DNA of 64,000 bases from Arthrobacter sp. ES3-54 (GTDB lineage Bacteria > Actinomycetota > Actinomycetes > Actinomycetales > Micrococcaceae). Below are positions 1-8,464 of this stretch, piece by piece. The notes under the pieces are model-generated. The model saw nothing but the letters and a program-made list of their open reading frames with translations, did no database searches and was not told the origin of the DNA. A program made the translations under genes and the position numbers. The DNA is taken from contig NZ_JAQFIF010000004.1 of assembly GCF_029504395.1 (NCBI RefSeq), positions 186,001-250,000 on the forward strand, given 5' to 3'. Within the stretch, counting starts at the first letter, position 1, and every line of letters starts with the position of its first letter.

Positions 1-527
1 AGGCCTTGGAAGACATTTCCGGGGCGTTGCATCTCGCCGTGCTGGGCTCCGAGCACGATGACGGCGGCGGCGAACGCCGGGATGCTCCACTGCAGGACCC
101 GCAACTGGTTCTGGGCTGTCTTGAGCTCTTCGGGTGCCCCGGGGCGAGATTCCGTGGCGCCTTCGGCGCCCGCGTCGGACAGCTCGCTGACTTTCTTTCC
201 CAGGATCCCGGCGTACAGTGTGGCCGCAGCCCCGAGCACGGTGACGGCGGTCTTGAGGACAGTCAGCCGGACGACGCCGTCCTGGCCGGTCATGCGTTCC
301 TTGTTCCCGGCAATGACCGCGAGGCCGGCAAGGGCGTGGGCGGCGAACGCACCGGCCTGCACTGGGGCCCACTTAGCCCACCCGAGGCTGGAGAGGCGGG
401 TTCGTTCGGCCGGGTCCTTCGCAGCCGCCGCGGCGCCGTTGAGGCCGATGGCTCCCATGAGGGAACCGCCGAACCATGCCGCGGCGCTCAAATCGTGGAC
501 GGAACGTGCAAACAGATTCCCTGCCAT
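1..527 (-). CDS. Hypothetical membrane protein (3' end outside window)
   Basis: The reading frame starts at ATG 527-525, eight bases after a good AGGAGA site, and runs off the left edge with at least 175 codons. The protein begins MAGNLFARSVHDLSAAAWFG and shows four hydrophobic stretches (about residues 12-35, 55-75, 85-110 and 140-160) rich in Ala and Gly, so it is an integral membrane protein. I do not recognise a named family or motif that gives a function. The gene diverges from the SRAP gene at 746 and shares a 218-base intergenic region with it. Both the coding strand and the start are well supported; the function is unknown. Confidence 0.72.
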   Translation of the reverse strand, partial: MAGNLFARSVHDLSAAAWFGGSLMGAIGLNGAAAAAKDPAERTRLSSLGWAKWAPVQAGAFAAHALAGLAVIAGNKERMTGQDGVVRLTVLKTAVTVLGAAATLYAGILGKKVSELSDAGAEGATESRPGAPEELKTAQNQLRVLQWSIPAFAAAVIVLGAQHGEMQRPGNVFQG

Positions 528-745
528 GATGATCTCCTCAAAGTCCGGGTCTTGGCGTCACCGGAGGTGCGCTGAATGACCGGGTCTGGGTGGGCGGATA
601 CGCCACACCGTGGAGGCCGTCACAGGCCCCCAATGGCAAGGGTACTTACTAATCTGTCTCCGGGCCAGTGTTTGCTGCCGGCTCGGGGCAGGGACCTCGG
701 CTGGGGGTCGTGGTCGGCGAATGCGGCGTGGGGCACAATGAATCC

Positions 746-1450
746 ATGTGCGGCAGATACGTGATGTCCAAGGCCACCGGGGATCTCCTCAGCCAGTTCG
801 AGGCCAAGGAGATCGAAGGCAGCCCGCCCCCGCCCAGCTGGAACGTCGCCCCGACCCAGGATGTCCCCATCATCGCGGAGCGCTTGGACGAGGGCTCCGT
901 GGACCGGCGGTTGTTGATCGCCCGCTGGGGTCTGGTTCCGTCCTGGGCCAAGGACCTCAAGATCGGTTTGAGGCTGATCAACGCCCGCAGCGAATCGATC
1001 CTGGACAAGCCGTCATTCCGCAGGGCCGCCTTCAAACGCCGGGCCCTGGTCCCGGCGGAGGGATATTACGAGTGGCAGAAGACCGAGGACGGGAAGAAGA
1101 TCCCGAACTACCTCTACTCCGAAAAGGAGAATGTGCTCGCCTTCGCCGGGCTGTATGAGTTCTGGCCGGACCCGTCCCTTCCCGAGGATGACCCGCACCG
1201 GTGGCTGCTCAGCTGCACCGTCCTGACGACTACGGCGCATGATTCTGTCGGCCACGTCCATGACCGGGCTCCGGTCATCATTCCGCCCAGTATGTATGCC
1301 CAGTGGCTGGACCCGGACACGACGGACAAGGACAAGGTGCAGGAGATGCTTGATGCGATCCCTGAACCGGTTCTGACGCCCCGGGTGGTCACCGACCGGG
1401 TCAATAGCGTGCGGAACAACGGCCCGGAACTGATTGAGCCGGGCACCTGA
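746..1450 (+). CDS. SOS response-associated peptidase (SRAP/YedK family)
   Basis: This 234-residue protein matches the SRAP (YedK/HMCES) family, which forms a covalent thiazolidine link through Cys2 to abasic sites in single-stranded DNA and shields them during replication. The N-terminus MCGRYVM provides the invariant Cys directly after Met, which fixes the start at 746 although the open frame extends further upstream. Other family signatures are NVAPTQDVP near residue 35, WGLVPSWAKD near 65, NARSE near 80, GYYEWQK with the catalytic Glu near 105, and FAGLYE near 130. The length is normal for the family. It ends directly against the convergent ligase remnant, with stop codons adjacent. Assignment is firm; a lone chromosomal copy in this setting probably serves general DNA damage tolerance. 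Confidence 0.93.
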   Translation: MCGRYVMSKATGDLLSQFEAKEIEGSPPPPSWNVAPTQDVPIIAERLDEGSVDRRLLIARWGLVPSWAKDLKIGLRLINARSESILDKPSFRRAAFKRRALVPAEGYYEWQKTEDGKKIPNYLYSEKENVLAFAGLYEFWPDPSLPEDDPHRWLLSCTVLTTTAHDSVGHVHDRAPVIIPPSMYAQWLDPDTTDKDKVQEMLDAIPEPVLTPRVVTDRVNSVRNNGPELIEPGT

Positions 1451-2002
1451 TCACTGCTCTGCTGTGTGGCCAAGTGGACGCAGTATTTCGGGCAGGGTGA
1501 TGTCCGCGGGGGACAGTTCCGGCCTGGCGCGGAGGACGCGGAGCGGGTGACGGAAGGACCTGCCTGACCAGGCCGTATCGGCGGAGACTTCCACTGCCAC
1601 AGGTTCGACCAGTGTCAGCGCAACCGGTTCCTTGTCGCGGTTGAACCGGTCCAGGGCGGTGCCTTTCACGGTCGTGGGCCAGGGGTGGGCGCCGCAGGGA
1701 GGTTGCAGCCACCGCGCCAGTTCCCGCGCAGCTGCCGTCTTCAAAGGTGTGGATCTACCGACGATCCGCAGCTCCCCGTCCAGGACCAGCCCGGCCACGA
1801 CCTCCCGGGGCTCGGTGATCGGCCCGATGACTGCCCCGCAAATGATTTCCACGGTTTCGCGGTGCTTGAGTTTCAGCCACGACCTGGCTCCCGGGGTGTA
1901 GGGCTGGTCGTTGTCTTTGATGACCAGCCCTTCAATCCCGGTGTGGGGCATCTCGTCAAACCACCGGGCCGCCTCGTCCGCGGAGCACGTCAGTAACGGT
2001 CG
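1451..2002 (-). pseudogene. ATP-dependent DNA ligase, 5'-truncated (LigC-like C-terminal part)
   Basis: About 184 residues of the C-terminal part of an ATP-dependent DNA ligase remain. IEGLVIKDND and the following SWLKLKHRETVEI match nucleotidyltransferase motifs IV and V. The rest (GAVIGPITEPREVVAGL, IVGRSTPLK, HPWP, VEVSADTAW, FRHPLR) matches the OB-fold part of LigC-type ligases. The adenylation lysine motif and the whole N-terminal half are missing. Upstream of about 2002 the frame stays open but reads as unrelated Arg/Pro-rich sequence, with no plausible start or ligase similarity. A short product from ATG 1951 could be made but could not be adenylated. The break lies just before the TetR operator, which suggests that arrival of the TetR/EamA module or a deletion removed the 5' half. 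Confidence 0.8.
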
Positions 2003-2124
2003 TTTGCGAAGCGTGCAAATGAGTCCTGGTGAATTGTTGGGGGTGCGCCGGCGGCGCGGTTCACACCACTTTGGATTTGTGGGCGTTCCCCTTGGTGGCG
2101 GATCCGCATGGTGTTCTGCCTGTT

Positions 2125-2150
2125 AAGTAGGTAGACTGGGCTACCTACTT
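2125..2150. promoter_or_regulatory. Probable TetR operator (perfect inverted repeat)
   Basis: Two perfect 10-base arms, AAGTAGGTAG (2125-2134) and CTACCTACTT (2141-2150), flank a 6-base spacer. The site ends 14 bases before the GTG start of the TetR gene, which is the usual place for a TetR autoregulatory operator. The palindrome is seen directly; its use by the adjacent regulator is inferred. Confidence 0.75.
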
Positions 2151-2164
2151 TAGGACGTGATGTT

Positions 2165-2746
2165 GTGGGTGATGGTGTGGGCCGGGAGCGGCCGGCGCGT
2201 GATCGGTTGATGACGGCCGCCGCTGAGTTGTTCTATGCGCATGGGATGGCCGCTACCGGGATTGATGCGATCACCGAGAGGGCGGGTGTGGCGCGGAAGA
2301 GCCTGTACAACAACTTCGCGTCCAAGGACGATCTGGTGCTCGCTTATATCCGGGAACGCCACCAGGAGTGGCTGGGGCTGTACGAGCAGCGCGTCATCAA
2401 TGCACAGACTTCGCGCGATCGGGTGTTGGCGGTGTTCGATGCCTATATCGACCATGCCGGCGCCGCCTACGTCCACGGGTTTCGCGGGTGCGGGCTGCTC
2501 AACGCAGCCGCCGAGCTGCCTGCGGGCGCGCCCGGGCGGGTGGCGGTCCGCGAGCACAAGGAACAGGTCGAGGCGATCCTGGCCGCGGGTCTGGCCGGGA
2601 TCGTCGACGCCGATCGGGCCGCAGAGCTCGCCGAGCAGCTGGCGTTCGTGCTCGAAGGTGCGGTAGCCCGCGCCGGCCTGGAGGGCTCGGCGGAGCGCTT
2701 GGTCCATGCCCGTGCCATGGCCTCCTCGCTGGTGGATGCCGCGTGA
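2165..2746 (+). CDS. TetR/AcrR family transcriptional regulator
   Basis: This is a 193-residue one-component repressor. The N-terminal helix-turn-helix covers about residues 13-58, with the typical pattern MTAAAELFYAHGMAATGIDA, ITERAGVARKSLYNNF and SKDDLVLAYI. The C-terminal ligand domain is helical and variable (GFRGCGLLNAAAE is a common element in this subgroup). I take GTG 2165 as the start because no in-frame ATG lies before the HTH; the ribosome binding site is weak. The gene overlaps the EamA transporter start by four bases (GTGA), so the two are translationally coupled, and a perfect palindrome lies just upstream. This is the classic layout of a drug- or metabolite-responsive repressor controlling itself and an exporter. 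The inducer cannot be told from sequence. Confidence 0.92.
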   Translation: MGDGVGRERPARDRLMTAAAELFYAHGMAATGIDAITERAGVARKSLYNNFASKDDLVLAYIRERHQEWLGLYEQRVINAQTSRDRVLAVFDAYIDHAGAAYVHGFRGCGLLNAAAELPAGAPGRVAVREHKEQVEAILAAGLAGIVDADRAAELAEQLAFVLEGAVARAGLEGSAERLVHARAMASSLVDAA

Positions 2747-3690
2747 GGCGCGAGAGGTTGATCGCCATCGCGGCGATCACCGTCACCTCAATACTGTGGG
2801 GCACCACGGGCACCGCCGCAACATTCGCACCCGGCGCCGGCCCGCTGGCGATCGGAGCCGCCGCCCTGGGGATCGGCGGCATCCTCCAGGCTCTCATCGC
2901 GATCCCTGCGCTCCGCGCCGGCCGCGGGCAACTACGCGCCAACCTGCCCCTGACCGCTCTGGGCGCCGTGGCGGTGGCGATCTACCCACTGGCGTTCTAC
3001 AGCTCGATGCACCTGGCCGGAGTGGCGCTGGGCACCGTCGTGTCCCTGGCCTCGGCCCCACTGGCTTCCGGTGTACTGGAATGGTTCGCCCAACGCACCC
3101 CGCTCAGCCGGTGGTGGATGCTGGCCGCCGGACTCGGCGTCACCGGCAGCACCCTGCTGTGCCTTTCCAAGATGACCCACGACCCCGGCGACGCCGGTTC
3201 GACGCTTGCCGGCATCGCGCTCGGTCTGGTCGCCGGCGCCACGTACGCCACATATTCGTGGTGCGCCCAACGCCTCATGAGCCGCGGCATTAGTCGCGCC
3301 GCCTCGATGGGGGCAGTGTTCGGGGCGGGCGGCACCCTGCTTGTGCCGGTCCTGCTCCTGACCGGCGCACCGCTGATCGCGAGCTCCCAGGCGTTCGTCG
3401 TCGCAGCCTACATGGCTCTGATCCCGATGTTTCTGGGCTACGTGCTCTTCGGATATGGTCTGGCACGCGTCACGGCCAGCACCGCAACCACCATCACACT
3501 GAGTGAGCCGGCCATTGCCGCGATCCTGGCGGTGGCCATCGTCGGCGAACGCCTCAGCACTGTTGGCTGGACCGGACTTGGCATTATTGCCGTGGCTCTC
3601 GCGGTCCTGGCGATCGCGCCAACCAACGCCGTTGGTGCACTGCCGAAATCCGACCCCAACCGCGCGAGCACTCAGATGGCCGCCAGCTAA
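2743..3690 (+). CDS. EamA (DMT) family transporter
   Basis: This 315-residue protein has about ten hydrophobic segments arranged as two five-helix EamA repeats, typical of drug/metabolite transporters such as RhtA/YdcZ-type exporters. The first helix contains the family hallmark ITVTSILWGTTGT, and the second repeat begins near residue 150 (AGIALGLVAGATYATYSW). The GTG start at 2743 overlaps the TetR stop, which sets the start although the frame is open for over 100 codons upstream; that upstream part is antiparallel shadow of the regulator. It probably exports a small molecule sensed by the TetR protein. The substrate is unknown. Confidence 0.9.
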   Translation: MRRERLIAIAAITVTSILWGTTGTAATFAPGAGPLAIGAAALGIGGILQALIAIPALRAGRGQLRANLPLTALGAVAVAIYPLAFYSSMHLAGVALGTVVSLASAPLASGVLEWFAQRTPLSRWWMLAAGLGVTGSTLLCLSKMTHDPGDAGSTLAGIALGLVAGATYATYSWCAQRLMSRGISRAASMGAVFGAGGTLLVPVLLLTGAPLIASSQAFVVAAYMALIPMFLGYVLFGYGLARVTASTATTITLSEPAIAAILAVAIVGERLSTVGWTGLGIIAVALAVLAIAPTNAVGALPKSDPNRASTQMAAS

Positions 3691-4594
3691 TACAGGATCG
3701 GGCCGCGAGGAGCCCCGCACCATACGATGTTCGATTGGCGAAGCATGCTGCCGGCTACCAGGACCGGCTCCGAAGACACGCCGGCCTGCGGCTGGACGAT
3801 CCGCTGATCAGCCATTACTGTCTTGCAGTATCAAATTCTGGCAGGGGCGCACACCACGCCCGGGAAGGAGGCGCGCATCACCACTGACCAAGACCACCAA
3901 CCCACTGTCCAATTCCTGGAAAGCCCCTCAGCTGAGGGGCTTTCCCATTTCCGGTACCCGGGGACCCTTGGCCGCCGCGGAAGTGAGCGGTGTCGACGGA
4001 CCGGTAACCGACACCGCGACCATCATCCGAATCACCGGCGAACACTTCCGCCTCTTCGACAGCTTTGCACCCTCGTCCGCCGCATCCAAAGGCCCTACCA
4101 CCTCGATACCCCACGCCCCAGATCACCGACGCCGCAAGGGAAACCCTCCTCATCCGCCACTAAGCGCTGCGAATTCACCGCCAAATAGCTCTGCGATTCA
4201 CAGCGGCAAGGACCGCCGCTGTCTCGAAATGCCGTCCAACAACAGGCAGTCTCACACCAGCGAGTTGTTCGGGATTAAGAGAACACGGGGACGGCTAGTG
4301 GCTGTGATCGGGTACGCAGGGCACGGGCGTGCTGGCGGCGATTCACGAAGCCTTCGGCATCCTCAAGACGGCCATACGGACCGGCGGGACGCCGGAACCC
4401 TTGCCGGAACGGCCGCGCTTCCTCCGCCAGGAAACCGCGACCCTGAACCATTCACTGCCCCTGTGCGACCCGTAAGGGAGGCGACGGACGGGCCGCATCT
4501 GCGGCCGTGGCGGACGCGGCCCGTGCCGCGGGAGGGGGTGCGAGGCTGAGGCCCCGCGGGAATAAGAACCCCCGCCACCATGTTGGTTTCTGGT
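3691..4594. other. 904-base region without a recognisable intact gene
   Basis: Open frames here give Pro/Arg/Ser-rich products without family resemblance and look spurious. A plus-strand fragment near 4000-4060 (DTATIIRITGEHFRLFD) has the feel of a C-terminal domain of a decayed transposase, but I could not extend the match. A second short open stretch near 4330-4475 reads VLAAIHEAFGILKTAIRTGG and is also unassigned. The one clear element is the 28-base palindrome at 3918-3945. The region probably represents remnants between two inserted modules. Confidence 0.4.
3918..3945. terminator. Perfect 28-base palindrome, probable bidirectional terminator
   Basis: GGAAAGCCCCTC and GAGGGGCTTTCC are perfect complementary arms around AGCT. 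A GC-rich stem that ends in CTTT on both strands fits a bidirectional factor-independent terminator, though the T tracts are short. It lies 228 bases after the EamA stop, with no intact gene on either side close by, so it could also be a remnant of a lost transcription unit or a protein binding site. Confidence 0.5.
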
Positions 4595-5617
4595 GTGAAA
4601 AACATCGGATTCCTGTCCTTCGGCCATTGGACCGACCACCCGGAGTCCGGCACGCGCAACGCGTCGGATGCGCTGTTGCAGGCGATCGACCTCGCGGTCG
4701 CGGCCGAGGAACTGGGGGCGAACGGCGCCTACTTCCGCGTCCACCACTTCGCGCAGCAATACGCCTCCCCGTTCCCGCTGCTCGCTGCGATCGGGGCACG
4801 GACAAGCCGCATCGAGATCGGTACCGGCGTGATCGACATGCGCTACGAGAACCCGCTCTACATGGCGGAGGACGCCGGCGCGGCCGACCTGATCTCGGGC
4901 GGCCGGCTGCAGCTGGGCATCAGTAGGGGTTCACCCGAGCAGGTCATCGACGGGTGGCGTCACTTCGGCTTCGCCCCCGCCGAGGGCGAGTCGGACGCCG
5001 ACATGGGCCGCAGGCACACCGAGCGTCTGCTCGAGGTGCTCACTGGCGAGGGCTTCGCGGCGCCGAGCCCCCGACCGATGTTCCCGAACCCTCCGGGCCT
5101 GCTGCGCGTGGAGCCGCACTCGGAGGGCCTGCGCGAGCGCATCTGGTGGGGTTCCGGCTCGAACGCCACGGCCATCTGGGCGGCGAAGCTCGGCATGAAC
5201 CTGCAGAGCTCCACGCTCAAGGATGACGAGAGCGGCAAGCCCTTCCACGTCCAGCAGGCCGAGCAGATCGAGCTCTACCGGCAGGCCTGGAAGGAGGCGG
5301 GGCACGAGCGGGAGCCGCGCGTCTCGGTCAGCCGCAGCATCTTCGCACTGACGGACGAGCGCGACTGGCAATACTTCGCCCGCGACCGCCACAGCTCCGA
5401 CCAGGTGGGCAACATCGACGAGAAAACGCGCGCGGTCTTTGGCCGGTCCTACGCGGGTGCCCCGGACGAGCTGGCCGCGAAGCTGGCCGAGGACGAGGCG
5501 ATCGCCAGGGCAGACACCCTACTGCTCACGGTCCCGAACCAGCTCGGTGTCGACTACAACGCCCACGTCATCGAGTCGATCCTGAAGTACGTGGCGCCGC
5601 AGCTCGGCTGGCGCTGA
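4595..5617 (+). CDS. LLM class flavin-dependent oxidoreductase (bacterial luciferase-like)
   Basis: This protein of about 340 residues belongs to the luciferase-like monooxygenase family, TIM-barrel enzymes that use reduced FMN or F420. Signatures include the N-terminal IGFLSFGHW strand, YFRVHHFAQQYASPFPLL near residue 45, IEIGTGVIDMRYENPLYMAEDAG, and GGRLQLGISRGSPE near 115. I prefer GTG 4595 (VKNIGFLSFGHW) over ATG 4580 because it aligns with the start of its paralogue at 39509 (MKRIGFLSFGHW). No convincing ribosome binding site precedes either. It stands alone between debris and a convergent DoxX gene, so context does not reveal the substrate. The two copies in this window share motifs along their full length. 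Confidence 0.88.
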   Translation: MKNIGFLSFGHWTDHPESGTRNASDALLQAIDLAVAAEELGANGAYFRVHHFAQQYASPFPLLAAIGARTSRIEIGTGVIDMRYENPLYMAEDAGAADLISGGRLQLGISRGSPEQVIDGWRHFGFAPAEGESDADMGRRHTERLLEVLTGEGFAAPSPRPMFPNPPGLLRVEPHSEGLRERIWWGSGSNATAIWAAKLGMNLQSSTLKDDESGKPFHVQQAEQIELYRQAWKEAGHEREPRVSVSRSIFALTDERDWQYFARDRHSSDQVGNIDEKTRAVFGRSYAGAPDELAAKLAEDEAIARADTLLLTVPNQLGVDYNAHVIESILKYVAPQLGWR

Positions 5618-5705
5618 CCCTGCGTGGCAGATTCCCCCTAGGAGACTGCTGAATTAGTGGCTTGGTTGGCCAATGCATGGGTGGCTAGGGCGTGTCGGGA
5701 TGGAC

Positions 5706-6269
5706 TTAGCCTTCTTCCACCGGGGATCCGGAATCCGGTGCCACCGTGTCGTTGGCCAGGGCTTTACGCCGGCGGTAGATCTGGATCCCGATGGCTGCCG
5801 GTATCACGGCTAAGGCAGCCGCCCGCATCCAGGGCCGGTCCAGGACATGACCGGTGAGCGAGTCCAGGGAGAAGGGTCCGGGCCCTCCGATGGTGAACGA
5901 TGCTGCCGCCAGGCCCAGCACCGCGGGGTACTCAAGGCCGCCCTCTGTGGCGAAGAAGCCGTTAGGGGCATGGACGCTGGCCGCAACGCCCATCGTGGTG
6001 GCAGCGGCGGCGCCGGCGGCCGGAGTGGCCAGCCCCAGAGCCAAGGCAACACCGGCTCCTGCTTCACCCACGCCTGCGAGGATGGCACTGGGTTTTGCTG
6101 GGCGGAAGCCCATGGCGTGCATGCCCTTGCTGGTGCCTTCGATGCCTCCTCCGCCGAACCACCCGAAGAGTTTCTGGGATCCGTGAGCGATGAGCACGCC
6201 TCCGAGGGCGACCCGGAACAGGGTCTGTGCGGCGGCGGCAGCCTCAGGGCTGGTCGATGCATGGCGCAT
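5706..6269 (-). CDS. DoxX family membrane protein
   Basis: This 187-residue protein has about four membrane helices and the DoxX signature FRVALGGVLIAHGSQKLFGWFGGGG early in the chain, followed by GVGEAGAGVALALGLATPAAG. DoxX proteins are small quinone- or redox-associated membrane proteins found widely in actinobacteria. The start at ATG 6269 is chosen because AAGGAGGA lies at proper distance; the open frame extends upstream without support. A basic C-terminal tail (YRRRKAL) follows the last helix. It is monocistronic and convergent with the LLM gene. Confidence 0.88.
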   Translation of the reverse strand: MRHASTSPEAAAAAQTLFRVALGGVLIAHGSQKLFGWFGGGGIEGTSKGMHAMGFRPAKPSAILAGVGEAGAGVALALGLATPAAGAAAATTMGVAASVHAPNGFFATEGGLEYPAVLGLAAASFTIGGPGPFSLDSLTGHVLDRPWMRAAALAVIPAAIGIQIYRRRKALANDTVAPDSGSPVEEG

Positions 6270-7055
6270 AGGGTCCTCCTTGAATTGGCCGTGGCGCTGC
6301 GCCGGCCGGCGCTCCTTGTCCAGCACGATTCTACGTCGGCGGGACGAACCGGTCACGGGAAAGAACCTTTAGGAAGATCTTTCTCCCGCCGCAGGGGGCA
6401 ACAGGATTCACAGGTACTGCAAGAAAACGTGCAGCGACAGGACAGCGCGGGTTAGGCGCGCCCGGCCGAGCTTGGCCCCGCAGCTGCGCAAAGGGGCAAC
6501 GGCGCCGCGAGAGCGGGTCGCGACCGCGCACCGGGAAGTCGTCATGCTGTTCGGCGTCATCGCCTCCCAAGTCGCCTTCGACGCACCGTGCGTACGTCGG
6601 CAGATAGACACACGACTGGGAAAGGTCACAGATCTGCGTCGCACTCACACCGAGAGTTTTGAACGTGCGTGCGTCCCTCGCCGACGTTGCATCGGCCGGC
6701 CGAGAAGCCGCTGTAGCCGGAATCGAGCCTCATCCCGTTCAGTCGTGCGTAGGACCCTGCGTCCTATCGCTCCGCAAGGAGGCGCTGGGCGCCATCGGCA
6801 TCGAAGGTCCGAGTTCGCTGCCCGACGATGGTTAGATCGGACAACCGGCGGTGGCGGTCGAGGAGTTAGCGTGAGACACTCGCCGACCCCAAAGCACTCT
6901 CGGCATGCGCACCCGGCCGCATTGGCCGCGCACGCGACCTCTCATATCGACCTGGTCGGGGTGAAAGTGGATTGCGAGAGGAACTGCCAGCACTCAAACT
7001 GGACCACAAGCAGACCGCCGGGCGGCGACCTGAACCGACGGTAATCCCGCACGGA
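6270..7055. other. 786-base region without a recognisable gene
   Basis: Both strands contain open frames of 60-190 codons, but they are rich in Arg, Pro and Cys and show no ribosome binding site with a plausible start or any family pattern. A minus-strand stretch around 6560-6650 (VSATQICDLSQSCVYLPT) is the least random, but I cannot assign it. The region separates the DoxX gene from the catabolic island that begins at 7056. Confidence 0.4.
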
Positions 7056-7463
7056 ATGGACAACACGATGGATCCGACCAGGGCGGCACTCGAGGCACAC
7101 TGGCGCTCATCGGAAAGCGGGGATAGCGAAGCCGAACACGCTATCTATTCCGACGACGCGATCCTCGACTATCCCCAGTCGGGTGAACGCTTTCGAGGTC
7201 GAACGACGATTGCGGCGCAACGTGGTGGACACCCTGCCGAGAGGCATTTCACGGTACTGCGGATCGTCGGCAGCGGGAATCTGTGGGTGAGCGAGTGCAT
7301 CATCACGTATGACGGCGTGCCGACATACTCGGTGTCCGTCATGCAATTCGCTCAAGAGAAGGTAGTGCATGAGACGCAGTACTTCGCCGACACCTTTGGC
7401 GCCCCCGCATGGCGGATAGCAATCGCAGAGCCGATGCCGGGCCGGCAGATCGAAGGGGCATGA
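7056..7463 (+). CDS. NTF2-like/SnoaL-fold protein
   Basis: This is a 135-residue protein of the cystatin-like NTF2/SnoaL fold. The pattern LEAHWRSSESGDSEAEHAIYSDDAILDYPQSGERFRGRTTI is the usual N-terminal helix pair followed by the conserved YxDDAxxxxPxxGExxxG strand region. The C-terminal half holds the expected beta strands (GSGNLWVSECIITYDG, YSVSVMQFAQEKVVHETQYFAD). Such proteins are small isomerases, cyclases or hydratases, or non-catalytic partners. ATG 7056 is taken as start because the fold begins right after it. The stop overlaps the next start by four bases (ATGA), so it is coupled to the SDR downstream and probably works in the same small pathway. Confidence 0.82.
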   Translation: MDNTMDPTRAALEAHWRSSESGDSEAEHAIYSDDAILDYPQSGERFRGRTTIAAQRGGHPAERHFTVLRIVGSGNLWVSECIITYDGVPTYSVSVMQFAQEKVVHETQYFADTFGAPAWRIAIAEPMPGRQIEGA

Positions 7464-8158
7464 TGCCGACCGGAGGGACGAGTAATGCGGCCGCAATCGA
7501 CCCGAAGCACGTCCTGATCATCGGAGTCGGACCGGGCCTCGGGGCCGCTGTGGCCCGTCGCTATGCCAGAGGAGGGTTCCGAATCACGCTCGTCGCGCGC
7601 CATGAGGAGTCCCTTGCCGCTCTCGCCGACGAATTGCGCGCTTCCGGCGCCAACGTCGACACCGTGCTCGCCGACGCCGCCGACCAGGAGTCGTTCCGTC
7701 TACGGATGCAAGCCATCGCACAGATCGACGCCCCAGGAATCGTGGTCTACAACGCTGCCCTGATCGCAAGAGACAGTGTCCTGGCCGCGGACGCCACGTA
7801 TCTGATGGCCGCGTACAACGTCGACGTGCTCGGCGCCATCACTGCTGCGCAGGTTTTCACGCCGGCGATGGCACAGGCCCGCACCGGCACGTTCCTGACG
7901 ACGGGCAGCTGGCTCAGCCACGACCCGCAGCCCGAGCATGCGACCCTCTCGATCGGAAAGACCGCCCTGCGCGCGGTGACCCATTTGTTGCATTACGAGC
8001 TGGCCCGGCAGAACGTGCACGTCACCGGGGTCACCATCGCCGGAGACATCGCGGATGGAACAGCGTTCGCGCCGGAACTGATCGCCGAAGCCTACTGGCG
8101 GCTTCACTCTCAGCCGGCATCGGAGTGGAGCCCAGAGGCTGTCTTCGACGGCAACTGA
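7460..8158 (+). CDS. SDR family oxidoreductase-like protein lacking the catalytic Tyr
   Basis: This 232-residue short-chain dehydrogenase begins with a Rossmann strand VLIIGVGPGLGAAVARRYA and the usual LVARHEESLAALADEL region. The substrate-side part reads GTFLTTGSWLSHDPQPEHATLSIGKTALRAV. In classical SDRs a YxxxK motif falls where LSIGK stands, so the Lys is kept but the Tyr position is Leu. The serine position is also degenerate (TTGSW). The protein may be non-catalytic or use another acid. It is coupled by an ATGA overlap to the NTF2-like gene. The alternative start ATG 7463 is one codon later. Family is sure; activity is doubtful. Confidence 0.85.
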   Translation: MMPTGGTSNAAAIDPKHVLIIGVGPGLGAAVARRYARGGFRITLVARHEESLAALADELRASGANVDTVLADAADQESFRLRMQAIAQIDAPGIVVYNAALIARDSVLAADATYLMAAYNVDVLGAITAAQVFTPAMAQARTGTFLTTGSWLSHDPQPEHATLSIGKTALRAVTHLLHYELARQNVHVTGVTIAGDIADGTAFAPELIAEAYWRLHSQPASEWSPEAVFDGN

Positions 8159-8203
8159 TCAGCGTCGCCGTATAGGGAAGTGTCGTGGGCCGACCCTGCT
8201 TCC

Positions 8204-8464
8204 TCACTCCTTCCCAAGGACTTGCTCGCCGCCATCGACGTCGAAGGTCGCACCCGTCAGTGCAGAGTTGGTCATGATGTGAACAGCGGGCGCGGCCACG
8301 TCCTCCGGTTCCACAACCCTCCGGATGGGCAGGGTTCTGCCAAGCTCTGTGCGACGGGCGTCGAGATCGTCGCCGAGCAGTGACGCCGACAGAGGCGTGT
8401 CCACGAAGCCTGCCGCGAGGGTGCCGACATTCCTGGCGCTCACCGCCTCGTCGATGGTGCTCAT
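8204..8464 (-). pseudogene. SDR oxidoreductase remnant (C-terminal third only)
   Basis: The 86-residue frame consists of the C-terminal part of a short-chain dehydrogenase: VGTLAAGFVDTPLSASLLGDD, RTLPIRRVVEPEDVAAPAVHIMTNSALTG and ATFDVDGGEQVL. The glycine-rich nucleotide-binding motif and the YxxxK active site are absent. It still has an ATG at 8464 (MSTIDEAVSARN) after a weak AGGAG site, so a small product is possible, but it cannot be an oxidoreductase. The upstream sequence (8465-8840) shows no recognisable SDR N-terminus, so the missing part was deleted rather than frameshifted. Confidence 0.75.

Noticed and set aside
2368..2742. N-terminal extension of the EamA frame
   Set aside because: It overlaps the TetR gene in another frame and is Arg-rich; the GTGA overlap at 2743 gives a natural start.
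3940..4200. Possible IS481-like transposase C-terminus
   Set aside because: Only a short stretch (IITGEHFRLFD-like) is suggestive; there are no DDE residues, no inverted repeats and no neighbouring transposase part, so it is not called as a mobile element.
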